From assembly GCA_027049035.1 (NCBI GenBank), contig JALTVI010000077.1, positions 1 through 53,645 on the forward strand: 53,645 nucleotides of DNA, in the 5' to 3' direction. Source of the DNA: Sulfurovum sp. (GTDB lineage Bacteria; Campylobacterota; Campylobacteria; Campylobacterales; Sulfurovaceae). The notes under the pieces are model-generated. The model had not been told where the DNA came from. It worked only from the letters and a program-made list of their open reading frames with translations, and made no database searches. Below, piece by piece: positions 51,122 to 53,645 of the stretch. The stretch's first letter is position 1; every line of letters begins with the position of its first letter. A program made the position numbers and the translations under genes.

Positions 51122-52255
51122 ATGAGCGAAGATGTGAAGAAGAGTGAAGTAACAGAGAGTGAAACAGAGCAGCAGAATGCGGTAATGCAGAATGAAGAGG
51201 TAGAGGCATCTGAAGAAGCTACTGCGGAAAATGAAGCTCCGGAGCAAGCATCCGAAGAGGTAGAGGAGAGCAGTGAAGAGAAAGGTACTGATGCGCCGTT
51301 GGATGATGAGGCCCATGCACAGATTGAGAACCTCAAAAAACATGAAGCGGCCCTCCTGCTGATCGAAAAGACGCGCCACATCGTTGACGATACCGAAAAG
51401 CAGCTTGATGCCTGCAAACTGCTGCTTCAGGACGATCTCAAGCGCTATGAGGAGGCGAAGCAGTCACTTGAAGAACATGCATTGAATGAGAGTGAATCGC
51501 TGCTGAAAGTACTTGGATATGAAGAGTCAGATGAGGAGAACCCTGAAGATATCGTAACCTTTGAGCCAAAAGAGGAGTTACCTCCTTTCGAAGTCAAAGA
51601 TGTCTCCAGCGGCAAATTTACAAGTTTCCTGCTTGCACTGATTGCCGGTTTCCTGACCTTTGTTGGACTGGTCTACCTTGCGACGGAAAAAGTAGGAATC
51701 ACGCTTGATGTAACCAAAGTACCTACACAGGAGACAGCGACAAAGGTGTTCGGCTGGTACGCAACACTCTTTGGCAGCAAGCCCGACCTCTTCCTTGGCG
51801 GTGCCTTTGTCTTTATTGTGGTGATGCTGGTGATGGGTGTTATTTACGGTATTCGAGTCGCTTCCCGTGCAAGCAGCAACCTGGCATTTGCCAAACAGCA
51901 GCTTGAGGAGGCGCAGGAGTATGCCAAGAAGAAAGGTGATTGTAAAGAGGAGATGGACCGTGTCGATGCCCATATGAACGATGCGATTAGCGTTCTGAAG
52001 AGCTATGAGGTGATACTGGGTGAGCAGAACGGCAAACTCAAGCGTATTCTCCATATCGAAGGGGTCAAGGAGCATGAGAACGAGTACCACCCAAAATCGC
52101 TCAATGAGATGCATGAGACAAAAAGACTCATAGAGGGCATCAAACAGTTTATGGCCACTTCCATGTCCGAAGAGGGTAGACTCTCCGAAAAGAGCAAAGT
52201 ACTGCTTGAAAACGCCAAAGAGAAGCTGCAGCAGTTTATCGACAAGCTCTACTAG
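51122..52255 (+). CDS. Two-TM protein with acidic N-terminus and coiled coils, unknown function
   Basis: A 377-aa protein with no family I can name. Residues 1-60 are strongly acidic (Glu-rich), followed by a coiled coil (about 60-120). Two TMs lie near 166-188 and 223-245, and a long coiled-coil C-terminal region follows. Both ends should face the cytosol. ATG 51122 follows AAGGAG at 5-6 nt; the in-frame GTG at 51116 overlaps that site. It may be a membrane scaffold. Confidence 0.7.
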   Translation: MSEDVKKSEVTESETEQQNAVMQNEEVEASEEATAENEAPEQASEEVEESSEEKGTDAPLDDEAHAQIENLKKHEAALLLIEKTRHIVDDTEKQLDACKLLLQDDLKRYEEAKQSLEEHALNESESLLKVLGYEESDEENPEDIVTFEPKEELPPFEVKDVSSGKFTSFLLALIAGFLTFVGLVYLATEKVGITLDVTKVPTQETATKVFGWYATLFGSKPDLFLGGAFVFIVVMLVMGVIYGIRVASRASSNLAFAKQQLEEAQEYAKKKGDCKEEMDRVDAHMNDAISVLKSYEVILGEQNGKLKRILHIEGVKEHENEYHPKSLNEMHETKRLIEGIKQFMATSMSEEGRLSEKSKVLLENAKEKLQQFIDKLY

Positions 52256-52265
52256 TCAAGAGGAA

Positions 52266-52556
52266 GCGAGAGCTTTAGCTTCGCTCTCATGCAGAAGCAT
52301 AAATGATGTTGTGTGGGATGATAAAATAATCTCCAACTTCACAAGAGACAGGAAGCGAGGATTTATCGTCGCTAGGGGCCGAGAATAAATTCTCGGTTCC
52401 AAAAACCTCGGAAGTGAAAGCTTCAGCTTCGCCCCAACGCTGAATGGCACAAAGCACAAGGTCGAGAATCAATTCTCGGTTACAATAATAGGCAACCAAT
52501 AACCAATACACCAGTTACCAATAACGCATTTAAAGATCCCGCATCGAGTGCGGGAT
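52266..52556. repeat. Gene-free block of tight palindromes, heptamers and a long stem
   Basis: The spacer 52256-52569 carries no gene. Palindromes lie at about 52265-52284 (GCGAGAGCT-tt-AGCTTCGC), 52355-52372, 52379-52396 (CCGAGAAT-AA-ATTCTCGG), 52414-52432 and 52463-52478 (CGAGAAT-CA-ATTCTCG). Then come AACCAAT heptamers (52494-52507) and a perfect ATCCCGCA/TGCGGGAT stem (52536-52556). The last stem could also end the minus-strand RND gene. Confidence 0.8.
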
Positions 52557-52569
52557 GACAAGCCATTCT

Positions 52570-53645
52570 TTACTTTTTCTTCATCTCCCCTCTCGCAAAC
52601 ATCAGCATATAAAGCCCCGGAAGTATCAGCAGTGTCAATGCTGTCGAGGAGATAATGCCGCCAGTGACGACAACGGAGAGCGGGTACTGTATTTCGCTTC
52701 CCACACCGGTGGCAAAGAGCAGCGGCAAGATACCAAAGAGGGTGGTAAATGCCGTCATCAGGACCGGACGCAGGCGCAGCAGCGTGGCATCCTTGACAAG
52801 GTCCATCGTCTTGACATGCGGGAATTTTTCACGCAGTTCATCGATGAAGCTGACCAGTACGATACCGTTGAGAATGGCGATGGCAAAGATGGCGATGAAG
52901 CCGACAATGGCCGATACACTCAGGTACTCGCCGCTAATGACCAGTCCCGCAATTCCTCCGATGAGTCCCAAAGGTACCCCAAGCAGAATAAGGAACGCTT
53001 TTTTGAAGGAGTTGAAGGCAGTGTAGAGCAGCAGCGTGATCAGCAGCAGGGTGATGGGGATGATGAGTGCCAGCGTTGCGGTCGCCTCCTGCATATTTTT
53101 AAAGTCACCCGCCCACTTGATGTAGTAGCCGTTGGGGATATTCACCTCTTTTTTGATCTTCGCATCCGCTTCGGCAACGAAGGAGGCGATGTCGCGCCCC
53201 TCGACCTCCATGGAGATGACCATATAGCGGCTGAGGTCCTCACGCTTGATGAAAGCCGGTCCCTGAACGACACGAATGTCGCACACCTGGTCAAGCCGTA
53301 CCACCTTGCCGCTGCTGCTTCGAAGCAGTACGGCTTTGATGGAGGCTATATCCTTTTTGGCATCTTTGATCTTTGGTACGATGCCGAATTGTTTGACACC
53401 CTCGATCTTTTCGGTTACAGGCTCTTCTCCAATGCCGTTTCGGATGACCCGCATCACTTCATCGACACTGATGCCGTAGCGTGAGAGTGCCAGGTAGTCA
53501 GGTTTGATGACGATCTGCGCCTGTCCAAGCTGCGACTCGATCTCCGGGCGTTCAAGACCTTTGATGCCGGAGACTGTCTGCTGTATCTGTGTGGCGATGC
53601 GGTCCATCACCTTCTGGTCCTCGCCGTAGATCTTGACTGCAAGTT
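52570..53645 (-). CDS. Heavy-metal RND efflux pump (CusA/CzcA type), C-terminal part
   Basis: The gene runs off the window; its reading frame stays open to 53645 (upstream residues VKIYGEDQKVMDR), so the start is not seen. The visible ~358 residues cover the last periplasmic part and the final TM set, with ADYLALSRYGISVDEVMRVI-like docking and GVPLGLIGG, TLLRLRPVLMTAFTTLFGILPL near the C-terminus. These are HME-RND features for Cu/Ag or Co/Zn/Cd export. ATG 53610 is an internal Met, not the start. Confidence 0.88.
   Translation of the reverse strand, partial: LAVKIYGEDQKVMDRIATQIQQTVSGIKGLERPEIESQLGQAQIVIKPDYLALSRYGISVDEVMRVIRNGIGEEPVTEKIEGVKQFGIVPKIKDAKKDIASIKAVLLRSSSGKVVRLDQVCDIRVVQGPAFIKREDLSRYMVISMEVEGRDIASFVAEADAKIKKEVNIPNGYYIKWAGDFKNMQEATATLALIIPITLLLITLLLYTAFNSFKKAFLILLGVPLGLIGGIAGLVISGEYLSVSAIVGFIAIFAIAILNGIVLVSFIDELREKFPHVKTMDLVKDATLLRLRPVLMTAFTTLFGILPLLFATGVGSEIQYPLSVVVTGGIISSTALTLLILPGLYMLMFARGEMKKK

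Noticed and set aside
52555-53484. 309-codon plus-strand ORF opposite the RND gene
   Set aside because: It is highly charged, lacks domains, and mirrors a clear heavy-metal RND protein on the minus strand.

Overview
The window looks like chromosomal DNA of a Campylobacterota (epsilonproteobacterial) organism, most like the Sulfurovum/Sulfurimonas group. This is inferred from gene content and order, not from a database search: an octaprenyl synthase-hemA-proS-fxsA-hemC cluster, a ppiD-like/ftsA/ftsZ cluster, a UPF0323 lipoprotein beside a glutathionylspermidine-synthase-like gene, a UbiD-type menaquinone decarboxylase, LPS synthesis (lpxK), and promoters with a strong TATAAT box after a T-rich stretch. 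No rRNA, tRNA, IS transposase or CRISPR array was recognised.

Layout. 1-9731: an 18-copy heptanucleotide repeat, then lpxK-argB, a dihaem cytochrome c peroxidase coupled to a membrane GGDEF/EAL protein, a seven-repeat secreted propeller protein, thrC and a LysM/3D cell-wall protein. 9732-10080: a gene-free block made of about five degenerate ~77 bp repeats. 10081-15690: an A/T-rich accessory island, all on the minus strand. It holds an HTH-Fic pair with a perfect palindromic operator candidate, then a compact operon: a small membrane protein, a WYL regulator, a small basic ORF, a HAD 5'-deoxynucleotidase, a HEPN-motif protein, a cytidine deaminase and an HNH nuclease. A shared 19-bp motif lies before both halves of this operon. 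This is the best candidate for an undescribed system, probably nucleotide-based phage defence. 15689-24000: housekeeping genes (ABC-F, Ste24 protease, prmC, DNA glycosylase, apaH) separated by repeat-rich spacers. 24114-29546: ftsZ, ftsA, ppiD-like and bioA. 29570-36456: a Sel1-repeat protein, a small helical protein, an aldolase-like protein, rsmH-ftsL and an RND pump. 36504-42822: isoprenoid quinone side chain and haem synthesis. 42912-48833: HdeD-like protein, two peroxiredoxins, a Fur-family regulator, a lone A/T-rich HNH nuclease, menaquinone decarboxylase and an outer-membrane barrel. 49135-53645: YggS, RseP, an unknown two-TM coiled-coil protein and the C-terminal part of a heavy-metal RND pump cut by the window end.

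The spacers carry three kinds of repeat. (1) Tandem repeats whose unit is always 7 bp although its sequence differs from place to place. (2) REP-like hairpins with a GTAG head followed by GGTGCGT...ACGCACC. (3) Tight 8-9 bp palindromes around a two-base centre. Types 1 and 2 often occur together as composite elements, and several heptamer tracts start inside the TAG stop codon of the preceding gene.

The main functional themes are envelope building (lpxK, rsmH, FtsL, FtsA/Z, RseP, 3D protein), redox and peroxide handling (cytochrome peroxidase, two peroxiredoxins, Fur-type regulator, Fur-box-like site), haem and menaquinone supply for respiration, and an accessory defence-like island.
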